Of a stretch of 64,000 nt of DNA, positions 43,861 through 55,560 are shown in pieces (within the stretch, counting starts at the first letter, position 1; each line of letters starts with the position of its first letter). Position numbers and translations under genes: made by a program. The stretch spans positions 22,055,963-22,119,962 of the forward strand of contig JBCFYV010002255.1 in NCBI GenBank assembly GCA_039000515.1. Reading direction: 5' to 3'. A model generated the notes under the pieces. It saw nothing but the letters and a program-made list of their open reading frames with translations. It had not been told where the DNA came from and did no database searches. Source of the stretch: Timema cristinae. Its lineage: Eukaryota > Arthropoda > Insecta > Phasmatodea > Timematidae.

Positions 43861-44240
43861 TAGCTACCGGATAGACCTTGTGGAAAAATCGTACGTTTGG
43901 AAATATCAGTTTTCTCGATAATGAGCGAAATTTTTATGTTAATATTTTCAACACCCTTTCTAAGATAATGTATTGAAGTTTATTAATTGTTACATTTTCT
44001 TATTTTTTGTTAAGAAGCCGGCAGTTTTCTCTTGAAAAATATCAATTTTATCGATATTTTATTAATGTTAAAATTATAGAGTAGGTGTGTATATAAAGTA
44101 TAACTTAATCAACATGCTTCCATTCTTGAACAAATCGTTTCCAAAAAGAAAATTGCAAAAAAATAAAAATTCTCTAAGATAGCCGTTTGTTCCCATGGCT
44201 CCGCATATCCACGCCAAATGAAAAGGGCCAATCGCTTTAA

Positions 44241-44544
44241 ACGTTAACATTGTTAATCTTATTTTGACTTGTATCTTTCTCTCTCTGTCACAGATAGGCA
44301 AAGTCGTTAATGCTTGGGCATACCTCCAACAGATACTAAGGCGTGGTTTTTGCTTTTATATACATGTAGTTAAAAATAAAAATTAATAAAGATATATGTT
44401 TGAGGTTGTCAGTTTTTCTTAGAAACACATGACCAGAGATCGTGTTTTGCATATTTGACTTTTTTCTTTACTTTATCGTAAATAAATGCAGTTGAGATAT
44501 ATATGTGTTTCATGCTATTACAAGTACAGTATGTTAATTTTATA
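44241..44544. other. AT-rich stretch
   Basis: Nothing recognisable. Confidence 0.3.
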
Positions 44545-45014
44545 GTGCCTAGAATTGCCTATTCTGTTGGTTTTATCCTATTTTATGAATAAGATTCTTA
44601 ATTGTGCCTATTTAGGCTTTTTTCTTTGCCTTTTTTTTTTTGCTCAAAAAGAGTCTAGTATATAGAAATGAAATATTTTGTTTGAAAGCGGTTGATGGTA
44701 GGGGAGGGGAACATGTGATTTAGCCTGACCTTGACAGAATGTGTTTAGAACATCCCACCCAATAATAAGAGGTATTGGGATGGAAGGGGGTGGTGTGACG
44801 TGGTTAAACAGCCTTATCCTGACTGACGTGGAAATTAGAATAGTTTAACACTCGATTTAACCAACATTATTTCATTAACTTACATTAATAGAATTCAATA
44901 TAAAAAAATATTGGTGTAATTAAATATAAAGTCAAAAATTTGTATGTGAAATTGCAAATTTTTAATATATAGATTGATTAACAATTGGACCAAATTGATA
45001 ATTTAAAAATAACA

Positions 45015-45790
45015 TAAGATATAAGATATCAGAAAATTATTAAAATGACACATTAAAAATGTGAATCAAGGTCACATACATGACCAACAGATAAAAATAT
45101 ACACGAAAGGCGACAAACACTTTAAATGACATAATTTAGAATATATAACTAGAAAATTAACATTGGTTTAATGCTTAATGTTCTAGACTATTATAACCTC
45201 AGTTTTAATCTACACAACTGTTCCCATTTTCAATAAGTTTGATTCTGGTATTCACTGGAGAAACTCATACAGGAACATCAAAATGGTAAATATGATATTT
45301 CATTTTTATATTGGTTATTTACAAAGTTATTTTCAACACTATACATTCTGTTTCTCTTACTTGGCTAACACCTAATTACTTGCCCCATAACTTATTCCAC
45401 GTTTTTCTTTTATTAGTCCTGAGTATGGCGCCGTTGTTGTGCCGAAACATGTAGAAGGTTTTTAAGGCTGTCTCTACGCAGCTTACAAAGGAGCAAGGAA
45501 ATTATCCAGATAAGAAATATAATTCAATTATCAATTTATATAATTTAACATTTCTTCACCAACAAACTTAATGTAATCTAAGGTCAAAATATTTTCAATT
45601 TTTTCAATATTTTTATAATTCTATACAGTCAAGTATTAGACCAATGTTAATGTTCTAGATATATAGTCTAAATTATGTCATTTAAAGTGTTTGTACCTTT
45701 TCGTGTATATTTTTATCTGTTAGTCATGCCATTTTTAATGTTTCATTTTAATAATTTGCTGATATCTTATATATGATATATAATTCTATT
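45015..45790. repeat. Inverted-repeat unit with ~160-175 bp arms
   Basis: The left arm (about 45015-45190) has AGATATCAGAAAATTATTAA, GATAAAAATATACACGAAA and CACTTTAAATGACATAATTT. The right arm (about 45632-45790) is its reverse complement with ~85-90% agreement. The spacer of ~440 bp includes a Penelope-like tail motif. Confidence 0.85.
45419..45448 (+). ncRNA. Degenerate hammerhead-ribozyme-like core (Penelope-type tail)
   Basis: CTGAGTA, then GGC/GCC pairing, then CCGAAACATGT. Penelope-like retroelements carry hammerhead motifs of the form CTGANGA-stem-GAAA (established). Here the first box has T where an essential G is expected, so this copy is probably inactive. Confidence 0.3.
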
Positions 45791-45847
45791 ATAGTTTGTT
45801 AATTTTGTTTAGAATTTAAATAATGAATCTATTCTCAATATTTCCAG

Positions 45848-46012
45848 GTGATTCAAACATTTGATGAAGAGGTTGCTGAGTCTATAGGAAAGGCCAAGGT
45901 TGCTTCATATTATAGCATTGTTGTGTCTGATTTGGTCTATGTAACTAGATATTGCGGCAACCTTCCTGGAGCTATCGTGTCACTGGAAGCCAGGGATCTT
46001 CCTTTAATATAA
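45848..46012 (+). pseudogene. hAT/ZMYM-like transposase fragment
   Basis: The frame reads VIQTFDEEVAESIGKAKVAS, YYSIVVSDLVYVTRYC and a tail ending in TAA. The K-x(4)-YYSI-V-x-D pattern resembles the RNase-H start of DUF4371/ZMYM-type hAT proteins, where the D is the first catalytic residue. The family was assigned from memory. It is only ~55 codons long. Another frame downstream (EPVTSSVATILEQVLQ) may be a shifted continuation. Confidence 0.4.
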
Positions 46013-46505
46013 TCGGTGAAGATAATGCATACAATACAAGAAGGCGTGAAGCAAGCCCCCGAACCTGTTACCTCGTCAGTCGCAACAATACTTGAACAAG
46101 TACTGCAAAGAAATCCTGGGTGGATAACAATGGGAGCAGTATAATACATCTTGGGAGGGCAAAGCACGACATTGCAAAAGATAAGTTTAATTTCTTCATA
46201 ATTATCAAATTTAAAATGATGTACTTTGATATCCTGTGAAGTTGAAAGAAGCCCTTCTAACTATAAAAATATTCTATCGGACCACCGAACCAATTTCACT
46301 AGTGAAAATCTAGAAAAGTATATACTGATTCAGAGCAATGGAGTTGTTTGTAGATTGCATGTATTAGGTATCTTGTAGTAAAATAAATTTTACATTGATT
46401 AATGTGTGTCTAATTTTAAAGTGCCTATTTTGGTGCTATATCTATATTTAGTGCTTATTGCTGCCTATTTTAAACATTTTTGGTGCCTATGAATCCAGTC
46501 CTTAC

Positions 46506-46954
46506 ACATGACCAACAATACAGACTAAATTTGAAACGTTCTGGAGACGAAATAAAGGGTAAGGAGGGAGGTTAAGGTGTATCTATTTTAACATTAAATT
46601 TCCTCTCCCAAAATGGGTCACTATATATCACAATATCGAATGTATTTGCTAAAAATAAAATTAATCTCTATTTCTGAGGTTGTCAAATTCAGACATGTCT
46701 GCTTGAAAAACAAAAAAAAGTTACGTTAACCATTGTTTTGCGAATATAACGATTTGAAGAAATAATTTAAAAGTTTTCACGTAAAATATATATGTGTGTG
46801 TAAATAAAAGGTCATCTATATTATGAGCCACGTCAGATCCAAAATAATGGCGTAAGTCTTATCTAACCTGGTTTACCAGTGAAGGGGATGTAAGGGTTTA
46901 AGACTCACCTGTTTTTAATAAAATATTTTTACCTTCTCATAATTGCAGATACAC
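46506..46954. other. AT-rich stretch
   Basis: Nothing recognised except a possible decayed SINE-A remnant at about 46858-46920 (TCTAACCTGGTTTACCAGTG). Confidence 0.3.
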
Positions 46955-47200
46955 CTGATTTGGTGGCCATATGATCTAAGGCGTCACTATCGTGTTGGAT
47001 TAGACTACTGATGATGGGGAGATAAGGGTTCGAATCTCAGTCGGGTGTAATGAGTTTTTAAATTGGTTTTCCACTCTCTCTCCATGCAAATGTGGTTACA
47101 AGTCCTCTAAATTTGACTGTCCTCATTCCTTAACTCATTAGTGTAATTAGTACAGATACGAATACGTGAACAAGTATAAGACGTGCTGTTAAAAAAAATC
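46955..47200 (+). mobile_element. SINE-A, full length
   Basis: Head TTTGGTGGCCATATGATCTA, B-box GGGTTCGAATCTCAGTCGGG, and tail GAACAAGTATAAGACGTGCTG followed by A8. Confidence 0.85.
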
Positions 47201-47872
47201 TACCCTAACTATTCTTAAATAATTAGTATAAATTAATGGATATATCGGAAGGGTATTAAGACACGGGGCACACATATAAAAATGAGATTTAATAATCCCA
47301 CTAATTCATTATAAGAGACTTTATCAGAAATATTAGGAACGTTGACAAAACAGCTAACGGACCCTGATTCAAGTCCTTATGGAATAAAAAATAGTTAAAT
47401 ATATATACACATATTGGTTTTGAATAAGCAAATATAACAATAACTGGCGTTTTTATTGGTTTATTGTTGGTATTTGTTGTATTATATTAAGTTGGTTATC
47501 GGAATTTGTGACTAAAATATTGAATATTTAATAAAACTAGTCACACATATATGTTAAATACACGCGGTAGTGACACCTTTACATAGTGAAATAATTGTTT
47601 AGCTTATTTTATTCCTCAATTAGTGATTTTATCTAAATATTATCATTAATCTAGTGATGAGGATTATAGTTTAAAGGGAATATACACATGTTATCGTAGA
47701 GAGAGAGATTGAGAAAAACAATTCAAACACGAGCTTTCTAACTAAAGTTATTTGGTTTGTTGTGTTTGTGAAAAATTCATCAATTTGAAAAAAATCAAAT
47801 AAACTAAGCCTAGTATTAATATTATTTAATTTAAATAATTATAATTATTATTACTATTATTAACGTAGAGTA
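47201..47872. other. AT-rich stretch
   Basis: Nothing recognised. A TTA/ATT run lies near 47837-47862. Confidence 0.35.
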
Positions 47873-48262
47873 TTAAGATGAGATTGCAGAGATTGTGAGT
47901 TAAAGGAAATTCTTTTGCAGTTTTTATATCAAACCTTTTTTTTGGGGGTCAAAATAAATAAAATGTTGCTCCAGTAGAAACATATTTTAATTTTCTTCAA
48001 ATGGTGATATCAAAAAGTTCTTGAATATCTGTCAAGGGTGTGCTGGAATTATAATGACAAATTTTCCTTTTCGTTTAAAAAGTTTATCATCTAATGCTCA
48101 TGAGAGATATTCAACAATTGTTGATAAAACCTTGAGAAAAAGATTAAAGTATTTTTTTTCTACCGAAGCAATTATTTTATTATTTATATCAAAAAAATTT
48201 ATTGTTTTAAACATTGCAAAAAATCCTGCACTTAAATTGCATTTCTTACACTCCTGCCTTAA
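47873..48262 (-). mobile_element. Family F palindromic MITE, TTAA ends
   Basis: TTAA at 47873-47876 and 48259-48262. The arms are ATGGTGATATCAAAAAGTTC / CAACAATTGTTGATAAAACC and the centre is in the minus orientation (GTGCTGGAATTATAATGACA). The 89-codon frame at 48021-48290 lies inside it and is not a gene. Confidence 0.88.
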
Positions 48263-48440
48263 TAAAGGGCAATTAAAATTAATTGATTGATAATTTACAG
48301 ATGCAAGTTTTGATCTGCATGAAAAGAATAACTTAAAGCAAAATCTTCGCTAGTAATTAAGGCTGCGAAAGGAATACCATAAAATTTATATTTCCGTGTA
48401 CATTTACAATAATATCAAAATGATCTTGATACTTACGTTC

Positions 48441-48490
48441 ATTCTCATGGCCGAGTGGTTAGAGAGTTCTACTAAAGTTATAGCTTGCCA
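48441..48490 (+). mobile_element. tRNA/SINE-A head fragment
   Basis: TCTCATGGCCGAGTGGTTAG and AGAGTTCTA match an A-box region only. No B-box or body follows. Confidence 0.35.
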
Positions 48491-48776
48491 ATATTTTCAT
48501 AATTGATGTTTAACATAATGTAGTGCTTGCGATACCTTTTACCAAGATATTAATTTTCTTATTTATGGAGTTGAGTGTGTATTGTTTAAAGTACTGTATT
48601 GGTTTGAGTTTGTTGATAAGTAATGTTCTTACATAGATGTGTGATTAACTCCTAAATTAGAAATATGGATCACATCCATCCCGAGAGTGCTGAAGGGGTT
48701 GTATTTATTTTACAAATATTGTTTCCATCTCACGTATATAATACTCTCCTAATCCTAATCAGATAAATCAGATCAT

Positions 48777-49168
48777 TTAAAGTTATATGGAAGGAAAAAT
48801 GAGCTAATTTAGTATTTTTACCGTTTTTATAGCAAATCTTGTGGTTCAATTTAATTATATATCCTTCAATAGATACATTTAGTATGATTTTTATGTATAG
48901 TAATATCAACAGTTTTAAAAAAAGTACTTTTCATCAGCATCATTACAATTCAACAGAAATGTTTGGATAAAAAAGATATCTTTTAAAATTACGAGATGCC
49001 CACGATAAAAATAAAGATATAATTTTATCATTGTGTGTATGAAATTACAATTACCTTATATAGTGAGGCAGCGTTTTATTTATTTGGTTTGTAAGAAAAT
49101 ACAATTTTTCAGAAACAAATAGATAAAATATGTATCTTAACTCGCTCTCCTTAATATCCTATTTTTAA
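48777..49168 (+). mobile_element. Family F palindromic MITE, old copy
   Basis: TTAA at 48777-48780 and 49165-49168. It keeps GTTTTTATAGCAAATCTTG, AGTAATATCAACAGTTTTA and the right end TATCTTAACTCGCTCTCC. The palindrome is much degraded. Confidence 0.7.
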
Positions 49169-50285
49169 ATTGCAATGGGGCGTACCAGTAGTAGAAAATA
49201 ATCTAAAAAAAAAATCTATTCATATTTAGGGCTCTACAGATTCGAATCTCTTTGAGGTTTTATTGCCGATGGGTGACTTGGGTGGTTTTACCTCCGACCA
49301 TTCGTCAACAGATAGACGCGCCAAGTTGGCGCCGACTAGACAAGACGCTAATGAAAAGCTTCCGAATTAAAGTAGTATGCGAACTGTTATTGTTTTATAC
49401 TACTCTCGAGTGTGTATAAAGACCTCAAAGGGAGGTCATCGTGACGTTTTAGGGTTTCAAACGATATCCAGCCACCTATTTGAAACACCTCGTTTCGAAC
49501 TCCGTTGGAGGTCAAAAATATTTTAATCGTGATAGCACTATGATCAGTTGAAGACACTTGGAAGTCATAGACTATTTATTAAGTGGTTTGATACTTTTAA
49601 ATATTATTTTCACCAAAATATAGGGAAAAATTGACCTATTTAATTTTTTTTAATGTGTGATAAGTTTCTTATTACTCTATAAAACAATTCAATATTATCT
49701 TAAAATTTTCTGTTGTTTAACCTACCAAAACATTACTTTCTTTGATAGAGTATGTCTACATCTAGATTTCTAACCTTTGTTTATATCACAGAAGAACAAA
49801 CTTTTCACGTAAGTATTCGTTGATTTTATTTATTTTTATTCAAACTCAAAACTTAAATCTTTTTAACTAGTCAGAAACCTGTTGATAACTTTCCTCTAAA
49901 TTTTGTTGAAAATAATATTTTTAAAAATATATAAAGCCACTTCTTAAATAATCCGGGATTTTTGAACGGCTGCAACGTATCTCAAGATGTTACCATACAA
50001 CACGCTTAGTTTCACTTCAAAAGTAGATAGATCTGGGGCTCGCAAACTAAGGGTCCGTGAATGGTCTTCATGGAGTTCGTTGACCGAGCTAAAAAAAAAA
50101 AAATATAAGAATTTTTGTACCAAAGCTTATATGAATTCAATTTATTATAAAAAAGTTCCTGTTTCTTTAATAGACAGGACTTAGTTTGGTTGGTGTGTTC
50201 CTTTATTTGAAAATTGTTTTATATTGTATTTAATTAAGGCTTATTATATATTTTTTATTGTTTAAGAATACGTATTTTAATACAA
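49169..50285. other. Non-repetitive stretch; balanced composition at 49250-49560
   Basis: 49250-49560 is GC-richer and unique. It contains a TATA-like TGTATAAAG (about 49412-49420) and AGGTCATCGTGACGT (49433-49447), which resembles a nuclear-receptor inverted repeat with 3-bp spacing. No exon is seen. The rest is AT-rich with nothing recognisable. Confidence 0.25.
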
Positions 50286-50538
50286 TATTTAGCAACGCTT
50301 CTTATTACCCGTTTCGGGTTACATGCTTAAGTATTAATTAACCTGATGGGCTAGAAATTGGGAAGGTTGAATTTAGCGGAAGTGAACGCGCATTTGCTTG
50401 GAGGGAGAGTGTAAATCCATTTAGGAAAAAAGCCACCCCCCACCTGAACGAGATTTCAACCTCAATCTCCCCATTCTCAGTAGCCAAGCTCAACACTAAA
50501 CTAGCAAGTTAGCCAACTGCGTCACCGAGGCGGGTCTT
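50286..50538 (-). mobile_element. SINE-A2, full length
   Basis: Tail TTTAGCAACGCTTCTTATTA, A2 body, inverted B-box GATTTCAACCTCAATCTCCC, and head end AACTGCGTCACCGAGGCGGG. Confidence 0.85.
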
Positions 50539-50697
50539 AAGAATAAGTGCTAATACAAATATAATAACAGGTTGAACTTTTAATTTAATTATTCATTATA
50601 AAGGGCTTACGTTTTGATGATTAAACTATTTCTTTTGAAGCTAGTTTAGCTATAATATTAACCTTTATTTTATTGGTTGGTGATTTTAATTTATTTG

Positions 50698-50854
50698 TAT
50701 ATATATATATATATATATAATTTATATATGATATATATAATGTATGCATGTATATATGTGTATGCATTATATAGACATATGTGTGTATGTGTATATGTGT
50801 GTATGTATATATATTATATATATACATGGATATATAATATATATGTGTGTATGC

Positions 50855-50911
<57 letters not shown>

Positions 50912-50928
50912 GGATATATATAAATATT
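50698..50928. repeat. Compound TA/TG microsatellite
   Basis: About 230 bp of TATA, TATG and TGTG runs. Tyr/Ile frames on both strands (50621-50946) are artefacts of this repeat. Confidence 0.95.
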
Positions 50929-51011
50929 ACATATGGTTTATTTTAATTGTAATTCCTGTTAGTTCGGCTTGAATAACATCTGGTTTTGTGGAAACTAATA
51001 GTAATAATACT

Positions 51012-51100
51012 TAGCACCACGTCTTACTACCAATTTAGGTTGTACGCTAACTAAAAGTATTCCTTTTGAATTTGCTGGAAGTGAATCTGAATTAGTTTTA
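51012..51100 (-). mobile_element. SINE-A tail fragment
   Basis: TTAGCACCACGTCTTACTAC then GGTTGTACGC and a short piece of body (GCTGGAAGTGAATC). Confidence 0.6.
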
Positions 51101-52597
51101 GGTTTTAAAATAGAATATCTTGGTGGAGATATTCGCCATCAAAACGAAATATAAAATCGATTTAATGTAAAATATTATATGTTCGTTACACAATTTCAAC
51201 CTATCATTCAACCAAAATAATATCACTCTTCTCATTGACTTTTTTTTTAAATAGTTAAAGTTAACTTTAAATTTCATAAATTTGGATTTATTTCACTTTT
51301 CTTCAAGAAGTGATCACATTTTTATTTTAATAATAGTGAAAGTTAAAGACATAATTGGTTGTCAAGATTGTTTATAGATTATGTTCATATGAACGTAATA
51401 AATTTCCACTGCAATAAATTTAATAATATGCAATATTTTATGTTAGTGTATTAAGGTGTATTTTTATAGGGTAAGGCAATTTTTTAATAATCAGTTAGTA
51501 TAATATGTAAGTAGGCTCTATAGTAGTATATTTAAAAACTCATAGATGATTTATTATTCTACACTCTACAGCATGATTGTATTTGTTTGTAGAGCTTTAA
51601 AGTAAACATAGATTTTTTTTAATATGAAAAATAGGCTTGTAAGCCTCAACATTTCTATCCCGATCCGAATCTAACAAAGATTTACATTAAATTTGAAATT
51701 CTGAATCTTAACATTTGCTTAATTCTAGCTGAATTCAAAATTCAAAATTTTAATAGGTATCAAACTAGGATGCTATTAAAATATAGCAGCTCTAAATTTA
51801 ATACAAGTATAAAACTTATCAATAAAAATCAATACGTTGTGTAAAATGTAACTAGTAATACTTTATCATAGAGTTTGAGATAAGGCATATGGTAATATAT
51901 ATATATAATTGTATTATCAAATAACTTATTTAATTTGAATTGTTAATATAAACTTGTGAAATGTGTCGTATTAATAATCTATTAACTGTATGAAAACACT
52001 TTCTTATGATTATAGCTAATTGTTCATTGGACTTGAGTATAGAAATTTAAAAAAAATTAAGCCTAACATTTTATTTGGCTTCAACTTTAAACCATTTTAC
52101 TATAAAAATACTCGATTCGAAACCTTTTCATTAAGAAATTTCTATTCAGATTTGTCTAGTAAAAAAAAGTAATTTTGAAGCACGATATTTGATTCGTAAT
52201 TGATTCAAGCGTATAGCGAGAACAGTTTGATTCAAAATTGTAAATATTAAAGTCACATTTGTATGGTAAAAATCAATTAAGTTTGAAAACAAAGAAAGAA
52301 AACTTAAAATGTTACAATCAGAAGTAACATTTAAGTCTTCTTTCCCTGTTTTCAATATTTAATTCTCTTTACTACAAATTAACAATGAATATTACTAAAA
52401 ATCATTTAAACTTTAATATTTATTTAATTATTATTATTATTTTAGATCTAAGATAGGTCAACACAGAAGATACTATTAGTGTCATAAACACTTTTCATTT
52501 GCAGTTCATCTTACTACCGATCAGCCACATGAAGTTAAACTAATGAGGTGGGAATGATGGTGTAATTTATTTATAAATAGTCTTTTAAAACACGACT
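51101..52597. other. AT-rich stretch
   Basis: About 1.5 kb with no recognisable gene, repeat family or RNA. A short ATT run lies at 52426-52443. Confidence 0.4.
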
Positions 52598-52815
52598 TTT
52601 TTTAGCCACTTCACGTCCTAATACCCGTTCAGGAAAACCACGTATTTTCGCTAGTGAGTAAGGCAGAACTTTGAGTGGAAATAAATGTTGAATTATTGTG
52701 GAGAAGTGCGTAACCAGTTAGTAAAAAAAAACTTTAATACATCCAGCTGTAATTCAAACCCTAACCTTCTCAAAACTGCCAATTTGCTCCATTACGAGAC
52801 TGATATCTTAGAATT
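52598..52815 (-). mobile_element. SINE-A, decayed
   Basis: Tail TTTTAGCCACTTCACGTCCT, body remnants, inverted B-box AATTCAAACCCTAACC, and GAGACTGATATCTTAGA near the lost head. Confidence 0.65.
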
Positions 52816-52910
52816 AACAGTGGAATTTTGAGTGCAGCTTAAAAAAAAACCTTTTAAAATATTAAATTTGTGTGTTTTTTCATGAATTTATCCACTAAAA
52901 CAATTTGCAT

Positions 52911-53302
52911 TTAACCTCGGAATATCAAAGGCATGAAAAAATGTTAGTTTTTACAGTTTTGATAGCAAAACTTATAATGGTTTAAATATATAAAATATTT
53001 CTCCAGTGAAAAAAAGAGTTTAATTTTCTTCACATGGTGATATTAACAGTTATTGAATATATCTAAAGGGAGAGTTTCCTGGAATTTAATGACAACTCTT
53101 TCCCTTCATTTAAAAAGTTTGTCATCTAATGCCACTATGCTCATGACAGATATTCAACAACTGTTGATATCACCGTGTAAAGAAAATTAAACTCTGTGTT
53201 TCTACGTGAAAAATATTATATTTATTTTGGATAAAAGAAGTTGTGCTATAAAAATTGCAAAAACATTGGCCTTTAATCGCATCCTCTAAATACCACCTTT
53301 AA
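52911..53302 (-). mobile_element. Family F palindromic MITE, TTAA ends
   Basis: TTAA at 52911-52914 and 53299-53302. The arms are well kept (TTCTTCACATGGTGATATTA / GATATCACCGTGTAAAGAAA). The centre TCCTGGAATTTAATGACAA is in minus orientation. One of the best-preserved palindromes. Confidence 0.92.
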
Positions 53303-53309
53303 AATAAGA

Positions 53310-53700
53310 GACGGTGCTTATAATTTGTTACCACGTCGATAAGCAGCTATAAGAATTAATTAAAAAAATGAAGTGACCTATATATGAACATAATAATATA
53401 AATCGATTTCGGAACATCCATACTAAAATAAACAAACATTTAGAACTCCAACACATTTATCTGTAAACGTGTGACGTATCTTAGGATTAATGGTTGCATA
53501 CACGGCAGGGTAAGATATTGAATTGTGATTGTGTGAACGCCAGGGAAGTCATGTAGGTGTTTATTAATCTGCTGTGTGAGGTTGGCTACTTCAGGGAATG
53601 ACAACAGAGTAAGAGACCCTTCTATCGGGTTCTTTAATCGAAATCAGCCCCTATTTTATCATTGTGTACGCTCGTTTAAAACGAAAGGGTTGTTGACGTA
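53310..53700. other. Non-repetitive block between two MITEs (possible conserved element)
   Basis: About 390 bp, unique in the window and of mixed composition, with GGATTAATGGTTGC, AACGCCAGGGAAGTCATG and TTAATCTGCTGTGTGAGG. It is wedged between two F copies. No exon or RNA fold is recognised. Confidence 0.2.
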
Positions 53701-53707
53701 GAATAAA

Positions 53708-54098
53708 TTAAGATGGGGATGTAGGAATGCGAAAGTGAAAGGGTTTAGTAATTTTTATAGCAAAACTTTTTTTTTTTTGTAAAAATAAATACAATATTGT
53801 TCTTGTACAACTTTTTAGAGTATAATTTTCTTCATCTGGTGATATAAACAGTTGTTAGATTTCTGTCAAGGGTGTCCTGAAATATAATTAAACTTTTTCT
53901 CTTAATTTAAAAAGTTTCTCATTTAATACCCTTTGCTCATGACAGATATTAAACAACTATTGATTTCACCATGTGAAGAAAATTAAGATTTATGTTTCTA
54001 AAGAAGCAATATTTGGGACAAAATAAAGGTTTTTCTATGAATACTACAAAAACACTGCCCTTTTCTCGCGTCCCATACATCACCACCTACTGGTTTAA
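53708..54098 (-). mobile_element. Family F palindromic MITE
   Basis: Left end TTAAGATGGGGATGTAGG, right end CTCGCGTCCCATACATCACC then CACCTAC and TTTAA. Arms and minus-type centre are recognisable. It abuts a family E copy directly. Confidence 0.88.
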
Positions 54099-54657
54099 CG
54101 ACGTTGCTTACTTGGTTATCTAAAAGTTATGTTGCAAGCATATTAACTTGAAACACCTAAGCAGTCTAGGCACTATCACACTTAGACGCAAATTTACTAA
54201 ATGAAAAACGAGAGAATAAAATTAAAAGCTCACTTTGTCTATGTGCTGATAACCCTTTCACTCTTCCTTTGACGAGTTTACACAATAACTTTAATATTTA
54301 CGCCTTGAAAACAATGATTTGTTTTTTAATGTTACCGTTTCCTTATTTCCTATTCTAGATAGATATATGTTACCACGGACATTTTTAGTATACATCCTGC
54401 CTGGAAGACTCTTACAAACCATTTTCGTGACCAAACCAAATAGCTTAAACTGTAGGGGATTTATAAAAAAATACGTTTAAGTAACTACTTAAATATAAAA
54501 ATGATGTTGTGACACTGTAGGACTGGTTGGAGAATTATTTAAGAATTTATGGTTTTTGTTTCAACTTTATATCTTTAAAACTCTTTGAGTAAAACGTAAA
54601 TTAATTAATATGAGAAATTCTATTTTTACCAGACATGACGTCACAGGTAGGCAACAT
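54099..54657 (+). mobile_element. Family E, copy with both termini
   Basis: It starts CGACGTTGCTTACTTGG and ends, in reverse, GATGTTGCCTACCTGTG, giving ~15 bp terminal inverted repeats. Internal blocks AAGCAGTCTAGGCACTATCA and TACATCCTGCCTGGAAG match the other E copies. Non-autonomous DNA element. Confidence 0.7.
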
Positions 54658-55061
54658 CTTTTGCAATTCCCATCAGTAACATTGCAATAAGAGATATTCC
54701 AGTCAAGTCAGTACCGCCTTTAAAATGACCCAAATCGAGATTTTTTATCGATCACTCAAATATCTGACAGACTTAAGCATCTCACGTACTGGTACTAAAA
54801 AGGATTTTTTTTTAATAATGGAAAAAAAAGTTTAGAAAACCAAATTTAACTGATTTAAAAGTTGAGCAGAAAAAGTGATATTTTTGAGGCGTGATGGATG
54901 TTAACGTAAGTATAGGTCTGAATTATTACAGATTTATTTAGAAAAAAACAACACTTTTTTATAAAATATAAATAATATATAGCATCATGAGTTAAATAGC
55001 TAATCTACTATAGCTGTACTCGAATCTAAATAGTTAGCATATTCTTTCATTTGAACACAAC
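54658..55061. other. AT-rich stretch
   Basis: Nothing recognisable. Confidence 0.3.
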
Positions 55062-55150
55062 TTGTGAATATGGGGAATGCCAGGCCTCCACTGTGGTTCG
55101 GATACCACGTTAAACTCTAGGTCCTCCATTTCATCTCACACTCACCCTAC
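55062..55150 (+). mobile_element. SINE-B middle fragment
   Basis: CACAACTTGTGAATATGGGG through the middle module GTGGTTCGGATACCAC to CTCACACTCACCCTAC. Head and tail are absent. It faces an inverted SINE-B across an ATT repeat. Confidence 0.85.
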
Positions 55151-55212
55151 TACATACTTCATCAACGCTCTTGGGTTCAATTTCCATCTTCATGTGTCAT
55201 TTTTCAATTTAA

Positions 55213-55213
<1 letters not shown>

Positions 55214-55251
<38 letters not shown>

Positions 55252-55287
55252 TATTATTTATATTATTTTTATTATTATTATTATTAT
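55214..55287. repeat. (ATT)n microsatellite
   Basis: About 70 bp of imperfect ATT units, contiguous with the tail of the following SINE-B. Confidence 0.9.
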
Positions 55288-55560
55288 GCCCCGCGTATTA
55301 CTACCCGTTTGGTTTGTATGCACTTACGCTAATGTGTAGTGGTAGGGTGATTGTGAGATAAAAATGGAGGACCTACAGTTTAACGTGGAATCCGAACCAC
55401 GGTGGAGGCCTGGCATCCCACACATTCACAAGTTGTGATTAATACACGTCTTGTCAGAGTTTAAGGAAAGGTTTGGAAATCAGATAAATCTGTGCCGGGA
55501 CCAAGGATTGAACTCCGGACCCCCAGAACAGAAGTCCAACACCTTACCCCTAGACCCCAG
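55288..55560 (-). mobile_element. SINE-B, near full length
   Basis: Tail GCCCCGCGTATTACTACCCG, middle module, B-box GATTGAACTCCGG (inverted) and A-box region ACACCTTACCCCTAGACC. No clear duplication was found. Confidence 0.9.

Larger units (their letters stand above)
42798..44240 (-). mobile_element. Family G, minus-strand copy split by a Tc1-like insertion
   Basis: TTAA at 42798-42801 and 44237-44240. The outer ~155 and ~375 bp are the reverse complement of the 5.4 kb copy (e.g. GATGGTGGGCGAGAGGGTGA; CATGGCTCCGCATATCC). The 5.4 kb copy serves as the empty site and shows precisely where the 904-bp insertion lies. Confidence 0.85.
44545..46505 (+). mobile_element. Decayed hAT-like element with TGCCTATT subterminal repeats
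   Basis: TGCCTATT/TGCCTAT motifs cluster at 44545-44625 and again at 46418-46490, in the same orientation. A transposase-like fragment lies at 45848-46012. The borders are approximate and no duplication was found. A large inverted-repeat unit sits inside. Confidence 0.35.

Noticed and set aside
50621..50946. Frames on both strands rich in Tyr and Ile
   Set aside because: They are translations of the TA/TG microsatellite.
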